Positions 16,313 to 26,980 of a stretch of 64,000 bases of DNA are shown here, one piece after another; position 1 is the first letter of the stretch, and each line of letters starts with the position of its first letter. This stretch comes from Pseudomonas pharyngis. Its GTDB lineage: Bacteria > Pseudomonadota > Gammaproteobacteria > Pseudomonadales > Pseudomonadaceae. The position numbers and the translations under genes were made by a program. Where the stretch lies: the NCBI RefSeq assembly GCF_021602345.1, contig NZ_BQID01000006.1, positions 186,001 through 250,000 on the forward strand, in the 5' to 3' direction. The notes beneath the pieces are model-generated. The model made no database searches. It was given only the letters and a program-made list of their open reading frames with translations, and was not told where the DNA came from.

Positions 16313-17008
16313 ATGAAGCGCTTTGTATCTGTTGTGGCATTGAGCGGGGTCGTCTCGCTCGCGGGCTGCGTCGCTCCGACGCCCAAGCCCAATGATCCTT
16401 ACTACGCCCCGGTGTTGCCGCGCACACCGTTGCCGTCGGCCGCCAACAACGGCTCGATCTATCAGGCCGGTTTCGAGCAGAACCTGTACAGCGACCGCAA
16501 GGCGTTCCGGGTCGGTGACATCATCACCATCACCCTGAACGAGAGAACCCAGGCCAGCAAGAACGCCAACTCTCAGGTGGCCAAGAACAGCAAGACCGGC
16601 ATCGGCCTGACGTCGCTGTTCGGCAGCAGTGCAACCACCAACAACCCGATCGGCGGCAATGACCTGAGCCTGAGCGCCAGCTATGAAGGCGACCGCGCGA
16701 CCAAGGGTGACAGCAAGGCCGCCCAGGGCAACACCCTGACCGGCTCGATCACCGTGACCGTCGCCGACGTGTTGCCCAACGGCATCATCGCCGTGCGTGG
16801 CGAGAAGTGGATGACCCTCAACACCGGCGACGAGCTGGTGCGGATCGCCGGTCTCGTGCGTGCCGACGACATCGCCACCGACAACACCGTGTCCTCGACC
16901 CGGGTCGCCGATGCGCGCATCACCTACTCGGGCACCGGTTCGTTCGCCGATGCGAGTCAGCCAGGCTGGTTCGACCGTTTCTTCCTCAGCCCGCTGTTCC
17001 CTTTCTAG
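16313..17008 (+). CDS. flgH: Flagellar L-ring lipoprotein FlgH
   Basis: 231 residues with a lipoprotein signal peptide: [19 protein letters not shown], lipobox cysteine at residue 19. The FlgH core follows ([48 protein letters not shown]). It forms the outer-membrane L ring that passes the rod. Its TAG is followed immediately by the GTG start used for flgI. Confidence 0.97.
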   Translation: MKRFVSVVALSGVVSLAGCVAPTPKPNDPYYAPVLPRTPLPSAANNGSIYQAGFEQNLYSDRKAFRVGDIITITLNERTQASKNANSQVAKNSKTGIGLTSLFGSSATTNNPIGGNDLSLSASYEGDRATKGDSKAAQGNTLTGSITVTVADVLPNGIIAVRGEKWMTLNTGDELVRIAGLVRADDIATDNTVSSTRVADARITYSGTGSFADASQPGWFDRFFLSPLFPF

Positions 17009-18124
17009 GTGGCTACGTTGAATTTCAAGAGCCTCATGCTCGCTGCGGCGTTGATGTCCGCAGCCTTTGGTGCCCACGCAGAGCGGCTGAAAGATATCGC
17101 CAGCATTTCCGGCGTGCGTTCCAACCAGTTGATCGGCTACGGCCTGGTGGTCGGTCTTAACGGCACCGGCGACCAGACCACGCAGACCCCGTTTACCCTG
17201 CAGACCTTCAACAACATGCTCTCGCAGTTCGGCATCAAGGTGCCGCCGGGATCGGGCAACGTGCAGCTGAAAAACGTTGCGGCAGTGTCGGTGAGTGCCG
17301 ATCTGCCGGCGTTCGCCAAACCGGGTCAGCAGGTCGATATCACCGTGTCGTCCATCGGTAACTCCAAGAGCCTGCGCGGCGGCACGCTGTTGCTGACCCC
17401 GCTCAAGGGTATCGACGGCAACGTCTACGCCATCGCCCAGGGCAACCTGGTGGTCGGCGGTTTCGATGCTGAAGGTCGTGACGGTTCGAAGATCACCGTC
17501 AACGTTCCGTCGGCCGGTCGCATCCCTGGCGGGGCGTCGGTCGAACGTTCGGTGCCGAGTGGTTTCAACCAGGGCAACAGCCTGACGCTGAACCTCAACC
17601 GTTCCGACTTCACCACCGCCAAGCGCATCGTCGACAAGATCAACGACATGCTCGGCCCTGGCGTGGCCCAGGCCATCGACGGTGGTTCGATCCGTGTGAC
17701 CGCGCCGCTCGATCCGAGCCAGCGCGTCGACTATCTGTCGATCCTGGAAAACCTCGAAGTCGATCCCGGTCAGGCGGTGGCGAAAGTCATCATCAACTCG
17801 CGTACCGGCACCATCGTCATCGGCCAGAACGTGAAGGTGTCGCCGGCCGCCGTGACCCACGGCAGCCTGACCGTGACTATCACCGAAGACCCGATCGTCA
17901 GCCAGCCGGGCCCGCTGTCTAACGGCCAGACCGCCGTCGTGCCGCGCTCGCGGGTGAATGCCGAACAGGAAGCCAAGCCGATGTTCAAGTTCGGCCCGGG
18001 TACCACCCTCGACGAGATCGTCCGTGCGGTGAACCAGGTCGGCGCCGCGCCGGGTGACCTGATGGCCATCCTTGAAGCACTGAAGCAGGCCGGCGCGTTG
18101 CAAGCCGACCTGATCGTGATCTGA
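17009..18124 (+). CDS. flgI: Flagellar P-ring protein FlgI
   Basis: 371 residues with a Sec signal peptide cleaved probably after GAHA (about residue 25), leaving [21 protein letters not shown], the conserved mature start. It assembles the peptidoglycan-level P ring around the rod. The annotated start is a GTG at 17009, directly after the flgH stop; a TTG at 17018 ([10 protein letters not shown]) is equally plausible and gives a signal peptide of more usual length. The C-terminus ends in [15 protein letters not shown], typical of the family. Confidence 0.96.
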   Translation: MATLNFKSLMLAAALMSAAFGAHAERLKDIASISGVRSNQLIGYGLVVGLNGTGDQTTQTPFTLQTFNNMLSQFGIKVPPGSGNVQLKNVAAVSVSADLPAFAKPGQQVDITVSSIGNSKSLRGGTLLLTPLKGIDGNVYAIAQGNLVVGGFDAEGRDGSKITVNVPSAGRIPGGASVERSVPSGFNQGNSLTLNLNRSDFTTAKRIVDKINDMLGPGVAQAIDGGSIRVTAPLDPSQRVDYLSILENLEVDPGQAVAKVIINSRTGTIVIGQNVKVSPAAVTHGSLTVTITEDPIVSQPGPLSNGQTAVVPRSRVNAEQEAKPMFKFGPGTTLDEIVRAVNQVGAAPGDLMAILEALKQAGALQADLIVI

Positions 18125-18135
18125 GGACGCCGATC

Positions 18136-19428
18136 ATGGATATGCGCAAAAGCGGTCTGGTCAGCAGCAGCGATTCGGGTTCGTACTCCGACCTCAATCG
18201 TCTGAACCAGCTCAAGGTCGGCGACAAGAACAGCGACGCGAACATGCGCAAGGTCGCGCAGGAATTCGAATCGCTGTTCCTCGGTGAAATGCTCAAGTCG
18301 ATGCGCTCGGCCACTGAAGCGCTGGGCCAGGACAACCCGCTCAACACGCCGGCGGCCAAGCAATATCAGGAAATGTACGACCAGCAACTGGCGGTCTCCA
18401 TGTCCCGCGAGGGCGGTGGTATCGGCCTCGCCGACGTGCTGATGCGCCAGATGTCGAAGAACAAACCGATGGCGCCGGGCGAGGCTGCGGCCGCATCCGC
18501 CGCCAAGCAGGAAGAAGCCAAGGCCAAGGCTGCAGCCGTGGCCACGCCGATTGCCGCCGGCACCGTGGCTACGAATGGTCCGTTGTCGCGACTCAATGGC
18601 GAGCGTCCGCTGTGGGCGTCGCGTTCGGTGCATGCGCCGAGCACCGAACTGACCCATCGCAATGACATGGAAATGATCAACCAGCGTCGTCTGGCGCTGC
18701 CGCCGAAACTGGCGGATCGCTTGCTCGCAGGTCTGGTGCCGTCAGCCACGCCGGCGGCGACCACTCAACTGCCGCAACGCGCCACGACCGCCGCTGCCAC
18801 CGGTTCCGGCCCGCTGTACAACGGCGACTGGCTGGCCCGTGCCGAGGCAGATAAAGCTTCGGGCGGGCAGATGCAGATTTACGGCCGCGCCATGGCGCAG
18901 ATCCCGCTGGCACCGGCAAAGAAAGCGTTCGGCAACGCCGACGAATTCGTCAACACCATGCTGCCGATGGCGCAGGAAGCCGCCGCGCGAATTGGCGTCG
19001 ATCCGCGTTATCTGGTGGCTCAGGCTGCGCTGGAAACCGGCTGGGGCAAATCGGTCATGCGCGCCCAGGACGGCAGCAGCAGTCACAACCTGTTCGGCAT
19101 CAAGGCGAGCAGCAACTGGAAGGGCGATTCGGCCCGGGCGATCACCAGCGAATTCCGCAACGGGCAGATGGTCAAGGAGACGGCCGAGTTCCGTTCCTAC
19201 GCCTCGTACAAGGACAGCTTCCACGATCTGGTGACTTTGCTGCAGAGCAATAATCGCTATCAAGATGTGCTGAAGTCGGCCGATAACCCAGAACAGTTTG
19301 TACGCGAATTGCAAAAGGCCGGTTACGCGACCGACCCGAACTACGCGACGAAGATTTCGCAGATTGCCAGGCAGATGACGGTCAATCAGAACTACGCTGC
19401 GGCCGGCGTTTCAACAACGCCCTTATAA
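18136..19428 (+). CDS. flgJ: Flagellar rod-assembly protein and peptidoglycan hydrolase FlgJ
   Basis: 430 residues in two parts. The N-terminal ~110 residues match the rod-binding/capping domain (AQEFESLFLGEMLKSMRSATEAL). An Ala/Pro-rich linker of ~100 residues follows. The C-terminal part from about residue 260 is a glucosaminidase-type domain (RYLVAQAALETGWGKSVM; NLFGIKAS; FRSYASYKDSFHDLV). It opens the murein sacculus for the growing rod. The long linker makes it larger than the 313-residue Salmonella protein, as is usual in Pseudomonas. Confidence 0.96.
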   Translation: MDMRKSGLVSSSDSGSYSDLNRLNQLKVGDKNSDANMRKVAQEFESLFLGEMLKSMRSATEALGQDNPLNTPAAKQYQEMYDQQLAVSMSREGGGIGLADVLMRQMSKNKPMAPGEAAAASAAKQEEAKAKAAAVATPIAAGTVATNGPLSRLNGERPLWASRSVHAPSTELTHRNDMEMINQRRLALPPKLADRLLAGLVPSATPAATTQLPQRATTAAATGSGPLYNGDWLARAEADKASGGQMQIYGRAMAQIPLAPAKKAFGNADEFVNTMLPMAQEAAARIGVDPRYLVAQAALETGWGKSVMRAQDGSSSHNLFGIKASSNWKGDSARAITSEFRNGQMVKETAEFRSYASYKDSFHDLVTLLQSNNRYQDVLKSADNPEQFVRELQKAGYATDPNYATKISQIARQMTVNQNYAAAGVSTTPL

Positions 19429-19449
19429 ACACAAGGTAAGGTTTGAATC

Positions 19450-21495
19450 ATGAGTTTGCTCAATATCGGGATGTCGGGGTTGGCCGCGAGTTCATCCTCT
19501 CTGGCTGTGACGGGTAACAACATTGCCAACGTCGACACCGCCGGTTATTCGCGCCAGCAAACCGTGCAGGGCACCAAGTCCTCGATTCAGTACGGCAACG
19601 TGTTCATCGGTACCGGTACGACCCTCGCCGACGTGCGTCGGGTGTACAACTCCTACCTTGAATCGCAGCTGCGTACCGCCACGTCGCTCAATAGCGAAGC
19701 CGCCGCTTTCGGTGCGCAGGCGACCGCACTGGACGGCTCGCTGTCCGACACCAACACCGGCCTGACCGGCGTGCTGCAGAAATTCTTCACCTCGATGCAA
19801 GGCGTATCGACCTCGGCCACCGACGACACTTCCCGTCAGTCGGTGCTGACCGGCGCGCAGGCCCTGACCAGTCGCTTCAATGCGCTGGCCAAGCAGATGA
19901 ACGATCAGAACGCCACGCTCAATGGCAACCTGTCCGACATGGCGTCCCAGGTGAACAAGCTGGCAACCTCGATTGCCACGCTGAACCAGAAGATCGGCGA
20001 GATCTCCACCAGCGGCGGCCAGCCGAACGATCTGCTCGACAGCCGTAACGAAGCCGTGCGTCAGCTCTCCGAGCTGACCGGCGCGCAAGTCGTTGAGCGT
20101 GGCACCAGCTTCGACGTCTACATCGGCAGCGGCCAGCCGCTGGTCATCGGCAATACCACCAATACCCTGAGCACCGTGCCGCTCAAGGGTGACCCATCGC
20201 GCATGGGCATCCAGATGGATCGTGGTTCGAGCACCATCGACATCACCTCGGCGATGACCGGTGGTGAAATCGGCGGTCTGCTGACTTATCGCAAGGAAGT
20301 GCTCGATCCTGCACTCAATGAGCTGGGCCGTGTGGCACTGGTCGTTGCCGACCAGATCAACCGCCAGCAAGCCCAGGGCATCGACAAGAACGGTGACTTT
20401 GGCGCGGCGATTTTCAACGACATCAACAGTGCCGCCCTGATCAGCCAGCGCAGTATTGCCCAGTCCGGCAACAGCGCAGGTTCGGGCAACCTTGATGTCA
20501 CCATCAAGGACACCGGCAAGCTGACCACCAGCGACTACCAGGTCACCTTCACCAGCGCGACCAATTACACGGTCAAGCGCTCCGACGGCACCGACATGGG
20601 TTCGTTCAGCACCACGACCACGCCGCCTCCGGTAATCGACGGCTTTACCCTGGCCCTGAACGGTGGTGCCCTGAGTGCCGGCGACACGTTCAAGGTCACC
20701 CCGACCCGCAACGCGGCGGCCAGCATCCAGACCGTGCTCACCGATCCGAAGAAAATCGCGGCAGCCGCACCGTTGACCGGCGTGGCCAGTGCCAACAACT
20801 CAGGCACCTACACTCAGCCGACGCTGACTGACGTCGTCGATATCTACAACCCGGCGTCCCAGGCGGAGCTGCAGAACGCGCTCAAGTATTCGACCCCGGT
20901 CAAACTGGTATTCGGTGCCACCACCAGTGGCAGCCAGACTTACAACATGGTTGATGCCAAGGGTGCCACGATCGGTTCCGGCGTCATCGTTCCCGGTCAG
21001 GCGAACACCCTGAACCTGAAGATCGGCATGGTCGACTCCACCGGTGCTCCGGTGATGGACACCACCGTCATCCCGAACGTGCAAAAGACCTTCACCGTGC
21101 AGACTACCGTGGGCGCGACGCCGAAGTCCGGCGAAACCTTCACCATCAACCTGACCGGCGCAGCTTCTTCGGACAACCGCAACGCCCAGGCACTGGTCGG
21201 CCTGCAGACCAAGCAGACCGTCGACACCGGCACGGCGAGCAAGGGCATCAGCCTGACCGACGCCTACAACAAACTGGTGACCAACGTCGGTACCCAGGCC
21301 GCCCAGAGCAAATCCGACAGCGCAGCCACCACGGTGATCCTGGATCAGGCCCAGGGTGCGCGGGACTCGCTGTCCCAGGTCAACCTGGATGAAGAGACCG
21401 GCAACCTGGTCAAGTATCAGCAGTACTACACAGCGTCTTCGCAGATCATCAAAGCTGCGCAGGAAACCTTCGCCACGCTGATCAACAGCCTTTAA
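19450..21495 (+). CDS. flgK: Hook-filament junction protein FlgK (HAP1)
   Basis: 681 residues. N-terminal MSLLNIGMSGLAASSSSLAVTGNNIANVDTAGYSRQ and C-terminal NLVKYQQYYTASSQIIKAAQETFATLINSL are the conserved coiled ends shared by axial proteins. The central ~400 residues are a variable, Thr/Gly/Asn-rich surface region. FlgK is secreted and forms the first junction ring on the hook. It lies 22 bp after flgJ. Confidence 0.97.
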   Translation: MSLLNIGMSGLAASSSSLAVTGNNIANVDTAGYSRQQTVQGTKSSIQYGNVFIGTGTTLADVRRVYNSYLESQLRTATSLNSEAAAFGAQATALDGSLSDTNTGLTGVLQKFFTSMQGVSTSATDDTSRQSVLTGAQALTSRFNALAKQMNDQNATLNGNLSDMASQVNKLATSIATLNQKIGEISTSGGQPNDLLDSRNEAVRQLSELTGAQVVERGTSFDVYIGSGQPLVIGNTTNTLSTVPLKGDPSRMGIQMDRGSSTIDITSAMTGGEIGGLLTYRKEVLDPALNELGRVALVVADQINRQQAQGIDKNGDFGAAIFNDINSAALISQRSIAQSGNSAGSGNLDVTIKDTGKLTTSDYQVTFTSATNYTVKRSDGTDMGSFSTTTTPPPVIDGFTLALNGGALSAGDTFKVTPTRNAAASIQTVLTDPKKIAAAAPLTGVASANNSGTYTQPTLTDVVDIYNPASQAELQNALKYSTPVKLVFGATTSGSQTYNMVDAKGATIGSGVIVPGQANTLNLKIGMVDSTGAPVMDTTVIPNVQKTFTVQTTVGATPKSGETFTINLTGAASSDNRNAQALVGLQTKQTVDTGTASKGISLTDAYNKLVTNVGTQAAQSKSDSAATTVILDQAQGARDSLSQVNLDEETGNLVKYQQYYTASSQIIKAAQETFATLINSL

Positions 21496-21508
21496 GGAGC
21501 CGTAATTC

Positions 21509-23080
21509 ATGCGCATTTCCACCGCCCAGTATTACGCGACACAAGCTGCCCAATATCAGCGCAACTACAGCAAGACGGTCGCGACGGCCAACGAAGCCAG
21601 CAGCCTGCAGCGCATCAACACCGCCGCCGACGATCCGATCGGGGCTGGTCGTTTGCTGAAGTTGGGCCAGCAGGCCGCAATGCTCGAGCAGTACAAAGGC
21701 AACATTGACACCACCAAGAGCTCGTTGACCGTTCAGGAGTCCACTCTGAGCGCCATCACCACCGCTCTGGCACGTGCCAAGGAAATCGGTCTGGCGGCCA
21801 ACAACGGCATCGCCACCGACAAGGACCGCCAGGCTTACGCCGCGGAACTTGGCCAGATCCAGCAGCAGGTGCTGGGCCTGATGAACTCCAAGGATGCCAA
21901 CGGCAACTACCTGTTCTCCGGCTCGAAGACCGATACTGCGCCGTATTCGCAGAACGCCGACGGCACCTACACCTACAACGGCGACCAGACCCAGATCAAC
22001 CTGGGCATTGGCGACGGCCTGTCGGTGGCCACCAACACCACCGGTTGGGATGCCTTCCAGCAGACCATCAATACCGCCCGGACCCAAACCAGCATGACGG
22101 CTCCGGCGGTCGATGACGGTCGTGTGGTGCTGACCAACGGTATCGTGGGTACCGCTGCGACTTACAACGCCAAATTCACGGCCGGCCAGCCGTACACCGT
22201 GGATTTCATCAGCAGCACTCAGATCAAGATCACCGATGCCTTGGGCAATGACGTAACCACCGAAGCCAGTCAGAACGGTGCGATCACCAACAGCAACGGT
22301 GCCAACCAGACGGTCAGTTTCCGTGGTGTCGATCTGAAACTGAACATCAACCTCAAGCCAGGTGATACCAACCCGGACGCGGTCATTGCCGGTCACAGCT
22401 TCCAGCTGTCGGCCACACCGGACTCTTTCACCTCCGTGCGCAGCCCGGGCAACCCGTCGACCGCGGTCATCACCGGTTCGAACGTGACCAACCAGGCGGC
22501 CTACAACGGCGCTTTCCCGTCGGGCGGCGGCGCCGTTCTGAAGTTCACGAGTGCCACGGCATTCGACCTGTACGCGGCGCCTGTCACTGCCGACAGCAAA
22601 CCGGTGTCTTCGGGCACCGTGGTCGGTGGCAACGCTACGGCTGCGGGCGTGACTTTCGCCATCGGCGGCACGCCAGCCGCCGGTGACCAGTTCTCGATCC
22701 AGTCCAACAACCACCAGACTCAGAACGTGCTCGACACCCTGGGCCAGATGGTCACTGCATTGAACACACCGATCGATGGTGATCCGGTCGCCAAGCAGAA
22801 ATTCCAGGGGGCGATGGAGTCGGCGCTGGGCAACATCGACAGCGCCAGCAACCAGATCGGTTCCGCCGTCACGTCGATCGGTGCCCGTGGCCAGTCGCTG
22901 GATGACCAGACCACCACCAACGAGTCCCTGATCCAGGCGAACACCACCACTCAGGGCTCGATCCGCGATTCCGATCCGGCCGAGGTGATGACCCGCCTGA
23001 CCCTGCAGCAGACCATGCTGCAGGCCTCGCAACTGGCGTTCAGCAAAATCAGCCAGCTGGGTCTGTTCAACAAGATCTGA
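21509..23080 (+). CDS. flgL: Hook-filament junction protein FlgL (HAP3), long form
   Basis: 523 residues, compared with about 317 in Salmonella. The flagellin-like ends are conserved (MRISTAQYYATQAAQYQRNYSK; MTRLTLQQTMLQASQLAFSKISQLGLFNKI). The extra length is a central insertion of about 200 residues that is Thr/Gly/Asn-rich, like the variable domains of flagellins. FlgL is the second junction ring, contacting the filament. It closes the flgF-L run and is followed by a GC-rich hairpin. Confidence 0.96.
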   Translation: MRISTAQYYATQAAQYQRNYSKTVATANEASSLQRINTAADDPIGAGRLLKLGQQAAMLEQYKGNIDTTKSSLTVQESTLSAITTALARAKEIGLAANNGIATDKDRQAYAAELGQIQQQVLGLMNSKDANGNYLFSGSKTDTAPYSQNADGTYTYNGDQTQINLGIGDGLSVATNTTGWDAFQQTINTARTQTSMTAPAVDDGRVVLTNGIVGTAATYNAKFTAGQPYTVDFISSTQIKITDALGNDVTTEASQNGAITNSNGANQTVSFRGVDLKLNINLKPGDTNPDAVIAGHSFQLSATPDSFTSVRSPGNPSTAVITGSNVTNQAAYNGAFPSGGGAVLKFTSATAFDLYAAPVTADSKPVSSGTVVGGNATAAGVTFAIGGTPAAGDQFSIQSNNHQTQNVLDTLGQMVTALNTPIDGDPVAKQKFQGAMESALGNIDSASNQIGSAVTSIGARGQSLDDQTTTNESLIQANTTTQGSIRDSDPAEVMTRLTLQQTMLQASQLAFSKISQLGLFNKI

Positions 23081-23082
23081 CG

Positions 23083-23114
23083 GCAGGCGGGCGCGCAAGC
23101 GCCCGCGTTGCCCT
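23083..23114 (+). terminator. GC-rich hairpin after flgL, possible terminator
   Basis: GGCGGGCGC-GCAA-GCGCCCGC with extended arms GGCA/TGCC. A strong stem, but no T-run follows, so intrinsic termination would be weak. Confidence 0.4.
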
Positions 23115-23192
23115 GTTCCTTCAATAGTTAATGTCTTAGCGGTTTCAAGAGCTCGCTTTTCTGGGCGGGTTCGCACCGCCTGTGAGCCCGCC

Positions 23193-26100
23193 GTGAATTC
23201 ACTTCCCCTCGTCAGCCTCGTCATTCCAGCCTTCAATCCGCGTTTTTTCGAACGGGCATTGCAAAGTGCCGTGAGTCAGGGCTATGGCAATCTCGAAATC
23301 ATTGTCTGCGATGACAGTCGTGGTCACGAGATCAAAACCATCGTCGACTCGGTGAGCGAAAGCAGCGGCGTGGCGGTGCGTTATGTACGCAATTCCCGGA
23401 CGCTGGGGCTGGTGGGCAACCTGCACGTCTGTCTCGAACAGGCTCAGGGCGAGTTCATAAAATTCCTGTGCGATGACGACCAGTTGTTCAGCATCTGTGT
23501 CGAGCGTCAGGCGCAGGTACTCATCGATCAGCAGGATGTCAATCTGGTCCTGGCTCAGCGCCTGTTCTGGGACGCAGACGATCGGCCGCTGCCGTCACGC
23601 CTGCAAAACACGCCGCTGTCTCCGACCTGCGGGCTGTTCAAGGGTGAAGACCTGCTGGCGATCTTCGAGAACTTTCCGGTCAACATTCTGGGCGGTTTCA
23701 GCAATGCCCTGTTTCGCCGCGCCGATGTAGTGGAGTTGCTGCCGGCGTTGACCCAGCCGGGGCACTGCTTTGTCGCCAGTCTGGACTTCGCCCTGTATGT
23801 CTGTCTGCTGCGCCGGGGCAACATGGTGGTCTCGAACCATGTATTGAGTGTCGAGCGACTGTACCCTGAACGATTGAGCGGTCAGCAGGCCATGCGCGAT
23901 GCGATCGAGGCCGAGCGTCAATGGCTGACGCAGATGCTCAAGGCGCGCAGCGGCGAGTCGGCGCCTGCACCGGGCTGGGTGCGCTACGTGCCGATGACCA
24001 AGGCAGACGAGTCGCCGCGTGTCTGGGAAGAGCTGCCGCTGAGCCGGACACTGGGTACCAAGCAGACGACCCAGGATTGGCACGTGGGCATCTCCAGCGT
24101 CAGTTTCGCCGAGCTGTACGCGCAGTGGCTCGAATGCCGCCGCCTGACCGAAGGCCAGCGTGAATTGCTGCCGGATACACTGGCCGCGTGGCCGCGTATA
24201 CCGAAAATCGTTGCACTGATCATTGACGAGCAGGGCAGTCGCTCGGCGCTGGATCTTACGTTGCAATCGCTGGCCGCCCAGGAGTATTTGTCCGAGCTGA
24301 CCATCGTATTGTCTGCGGCCTGTACCGAGGTGCAGCTGGACGAGCGCGTGGTGCGCATGCCGCTGCAGGATGACTGGCAGCAACAAATCAATGATCTGCT
24401 GCCGCAACTCGATGGCGCCGACTGGTTCTACCTGCTGCGTGCCGGCGATCGGTTGGTGGTGCCGGCGCTGCTGGTGATGGCCGAGCGCATTGCGTTGTCG
24501 CGTACCTTGACGTGTCTGTACAGCGATGAGGGTGGTCTGTCCCAGGGTGAATCGACCGAGCCGGTATTCAAGCCGGACTTCAACCTCGATCTGATGCGCA
24601 GCTACCCCTACGTCGGCAGGGCGCTGGCGTTCGAGCGTGAACGTTTCCTGGCCCTGGGTGGTTTCGATTCGTCGTTTGGCGAACTGGCACCCCACGATGT
24701 GCTTTGGCGCATGGTCGAGGAGGGCGGCACGCCAGTGGTCGGTCATATCGCCGAGGTGTTGCTGGAGTCGGCATTTGACCTGGCCAAGTGGCTGTCGGGA
24801 CCGGAAATGGCAGACAGCAATGCGCAACTGGTCGGCGCACACCTGGATCGGCTGGGCATCGCTCATGACATCCGTCGAGGTGCATCGAACCTGTTGAACC
24901 GGGTCGACTATCACCACGCCCGCCGGCCGCTGGTGTCGATCATCATCGTCAGCAAGGATCAGACGGCGGCGGTGCAGCGCTGCGTCGAGAGCCTGCTGGA
25001 GAAAACCGCATACGCCGAGTACGAACTGCTGCTGGTGGACAACGGCAGCGAGAGCGCCGAAGCCCGGGCCTGGTTCGATGGCATGGCGCAATTGGGCAGC
25101 GAGCGGATTCGCGTGCTGGACTGCCCGCAGCAGGACAACCTGGCGTCAGTGCGCAATCTCTCCGTGAGTGAGGCCCGTGGCGATTACGTCCTGCTGCTCA
25201 ACCCGTACGCCGTGATCACCAACGGCGAATGGCTGGCGGAAATGCTCAATCATGCGCAAAGGCCGGAAGTCGGTGTAGTGGGCGCGAAACTATTCAACCC
25301 GGATGGCCGGATCGTGCATTCCGGGCTGATTCTGGGTCTGCAAGGGCCGGCCGGCGTACCGTTTTTCGGTGAATCGCTGCAGGCGACGGGTTACATGTAT
25401 CGTCTGCTGGCGGCGCATGACCTGAGCGCCGTCGGCAGCGATTGCCTGCTGGTGCGCAAGTCGGTTTTCGAGGCCGTCGGTGGCCTCGACGAACAGGATC
25501 TGGCGCAGTCGCTGAACGAAGTGGACTTGTGCCTGCGTGTCGGTCAGCAGGGTTATCTGGTGGTCTGGACGCCTTATGCGCAGCTGGCATTGGGTGCGCA
25601 GCCGGCCGTTACGCCAAAAGAGGGTGAAGAGGCGCAGCTCGGCAAGGAGCAGGAAACGTTCTACAAGCGCTGGTTGCCCATCGTTGCGCGGGACCCGGCC
25701 TACAACAAGAATCTGTCGCTGAACGGCCTTGGCGGGTCGAGCTTCAGTCTCGATCCAGGCTTGCGTACTGGCTGGACTCCGTTCTCCCAGCCACAACTGC
25801 CGAAGATCCTTGCGCTGCCGGTCAACGCCTCCGCCATCGGCCACTACCGCGTGACGCAGCCTTTGATCGAGCTGGAAGCAGCAGGTCGCGCGCTGGGGCG
25901 CATTCACTACAACCTGCCGACCATCATTGAAGTCGAGCGTCAGTCGCCGGACGTGATCATTTTGCAGGGGCGCTATGCCGAAGCGCCGATCAACGAAATC
26001 CCGAGTCTGCAAAAGTACTCCAGTGCGCGGCGGATCTATGAGCTCGATGACTACGTCATCGATGTGCCGCACCGCAATGCGCACATCCGCAACATGCCGA

Positions 26101-26789
26101 ACAAGGACGAAATGGAAAAACTCGTCCGCCGGGCAATTGCCATGTGTGACCGGGTCGTGGTGTCCACGGCGCCGCTGGGCAATGCGCTGTCGAGCATGCA
26201 TAACGACATCCGGGTCGTTCCGAACATGCTGTCCCGACACATGTGGTGCGACTTGCGCAGCCAGCGCCGCACCTCGAAAAAACCACGGGTCGGCTGGGGT
26301 GGCGGCACCAGCCACCACGGCGACCTGGCCGTGATTGCCGACGTTGTTCGTGAACTGGCCAATGAAGTCGACTGGGTGTTCTTCGGCATGTGTCCGGATG
26401 ATCTGCGTCCGTACATGCATGAATTCCACGGCGTGATCGGCCTGGACGTGTACCCGGCGAAACTGGCGAGCCTCAACCTCGACCTGGCCCTGGCACCGCT
26501 GGAGTTCCACATTTTCAACGACTGCAAGAGCAACCTGCGTCTGCTGGAGTACGGTGCCTGCGGATACCCGGTGATCTGCACCGACACCGAGGCCTATCGC
26601 GGTTACCTGCCATGCACCCGGATCAAGACCAACACCACGGATGAGTGGCTGCAAGCGATCCGCATGCACCTGGCCGATCCGGATGCGAGCTATCGCATGG
26701 GTGACGAATTGCGTGAAGTCGTGCTGCGCGATTACGTGCTGCGTGGGGATAACCTACGGTACTGGGAAAACGGCTGGCTGGCGGATTGA
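23193..26789 (+). CDS. Giant multidomain glycosyltransferase (GT2 modules plus C-terminal GT-B-like module)
   Basis: 1198 residues from a GTG at 23193. Four blocks can be read: an N-terminal GT2 domain (LVSLVIPAFNPRFFERALQS, with CDDDQLF near residue 93); a second, divergent GT-A-like block about 340-540; a third GT2 domain about 573-830 (PLVSIIIVSKDQTAAVQRC, LLLVDNGS, NEVDLCLRVGQQGYLVVWTP); and a C-terminal GT4/GT-B-like domain from about 867 (LPVNASAIGHYRVTQPL, YELDDYVIDVPHRN, GWGGGTSHHGDL). The chain is cytoplasmic, with no membrane segment. It opens the island between flgL and fliC, so it most likely builds or attaches the flagellin glycan. It is related to the product at 35853. Its donor sugars are unknown. 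Confidence 0.9.
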   Translation: MNSLPLVSLVIPAFNPRFFERALQSAVSQGYGNLEIIVCDDSRGHEIKTIVDSVSESSGVAVRYVRNSRTLGLVGNLHVCLEQAQGEFIKFLCDDDQLFSICVERQAQVLIDQQDVNLVLAQRLFWDADDRPLPSRLQNTPLSPTCGLFKGEDLLAIFENFPVNILGGFSNALFRRADVVELLPALTQPGHCFVASLDFALYVCLLRRGNMVVSNHVLSVERLYPERLSGQQAMRDAIEAERQWLTQMLKARSGESAPAPGWVRYVPMTKADESPRVWEELPLSRTLGTKQTTQDWHVGISSVSFAELYAQWLECRRLTEGQRELLPDTLAAWPRIPKIVALIIDEQGSRSALDLTLQSLAAQEYLSELTIVLSAACTEVQLDERVVRMPLQDDWQQQINDLLPQLDGADWFYLLRAGDRLVVPALLVMAERIALSRTLTCLYSDEGGLSQGESTEPVFKPDFNLDLMRSYPYVGRALAFERERFLALGGFDSSFGELAPHDVLWRMVEEGGTPVVGHIAEVLLESAFDLAKWLSGPEMADSNAQLVGAHLDRLGIAHDIRRGASNLLNRVDYHHARRPLVSIIIVSKDQTAAVQRCVESLLEKTAYAEYELLLVDNGSESAEARAWFDGMAQLGSERIRVLDCPQQDNLASVRNLSVSEARGDYVLLLNPYAVITNGEWLAEMLNHAQRPEVGVVGAKLFNPDGRIVHSGLILGLQGPAGVPFFGESLQATGYMYRLLAAHDLSAVGSDCLLVRKSVFEAVGGLDEQDLAQSLNEVDLCLRVGQQGYLVVWTPYAQLALGAQPAVTPKEGEEAQLGKEQETFYKRWLPIVARDPAYNKNLSLNGLGGSSFSLDPGLRTGWTPFSQPQLPKILALPVNASAIGHYRVTQPLIELEAAGRALGRIHYNLPTIIEVERQSPDVIILQGRYAEAPINEIPSLQKYSSARRIYELDDYVIDVPHRNAHIRNMPNKDEMEKLVRRAIAMCDRVVVSTAPLGNALSSMHNDIRVVPNMLSRHMWCDLRSQRRTSKKPRVGWGGGTSHHGDLAVIADVVRELANEVDWVFFGMCPDDLRPYMHEFHGVIGLDVYPAKLASLNLDLALAPLEFHIFNDCKSNLRLLEYGACGYPVICTDTEAYRGYLPCTRIKTNTTDEWLQAIRMHLADPDASYRMGDELREVVLRDYVLRGDNLRYWENGWLAD

Positions 26790-26812
26790 TCGGTTCGTAC
26801 AGGCTTTTTCTC

Positions 26813-26852
26813 AAAACAGGCGACTTTTACAGTCGCCTGTTTTGTTTTTTTC
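26813..26852 (+). terminator. Rho-independent terminator after the first giant glycosyltransferase
   Basis: CAAAACAGGCGAC (26813-26825), 7-nt loop, GTCGCCTGTTTTG (26833-26845), a perfect 13-bp stem followed by seven T. Confidence 0.93.
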
Positions 26853-26980
26853 AGGCTGGTTCCTATCGTTCGGCGTCGTTTGAGATGACCGAAGTCATGG
26901 GTCCGAAGTTTATTTTCAGCAAGCTGGCGCTCAGCGCTCTTTGACGGTATCCGGTTCAACAACAACGCAAGGAAGAAGCA

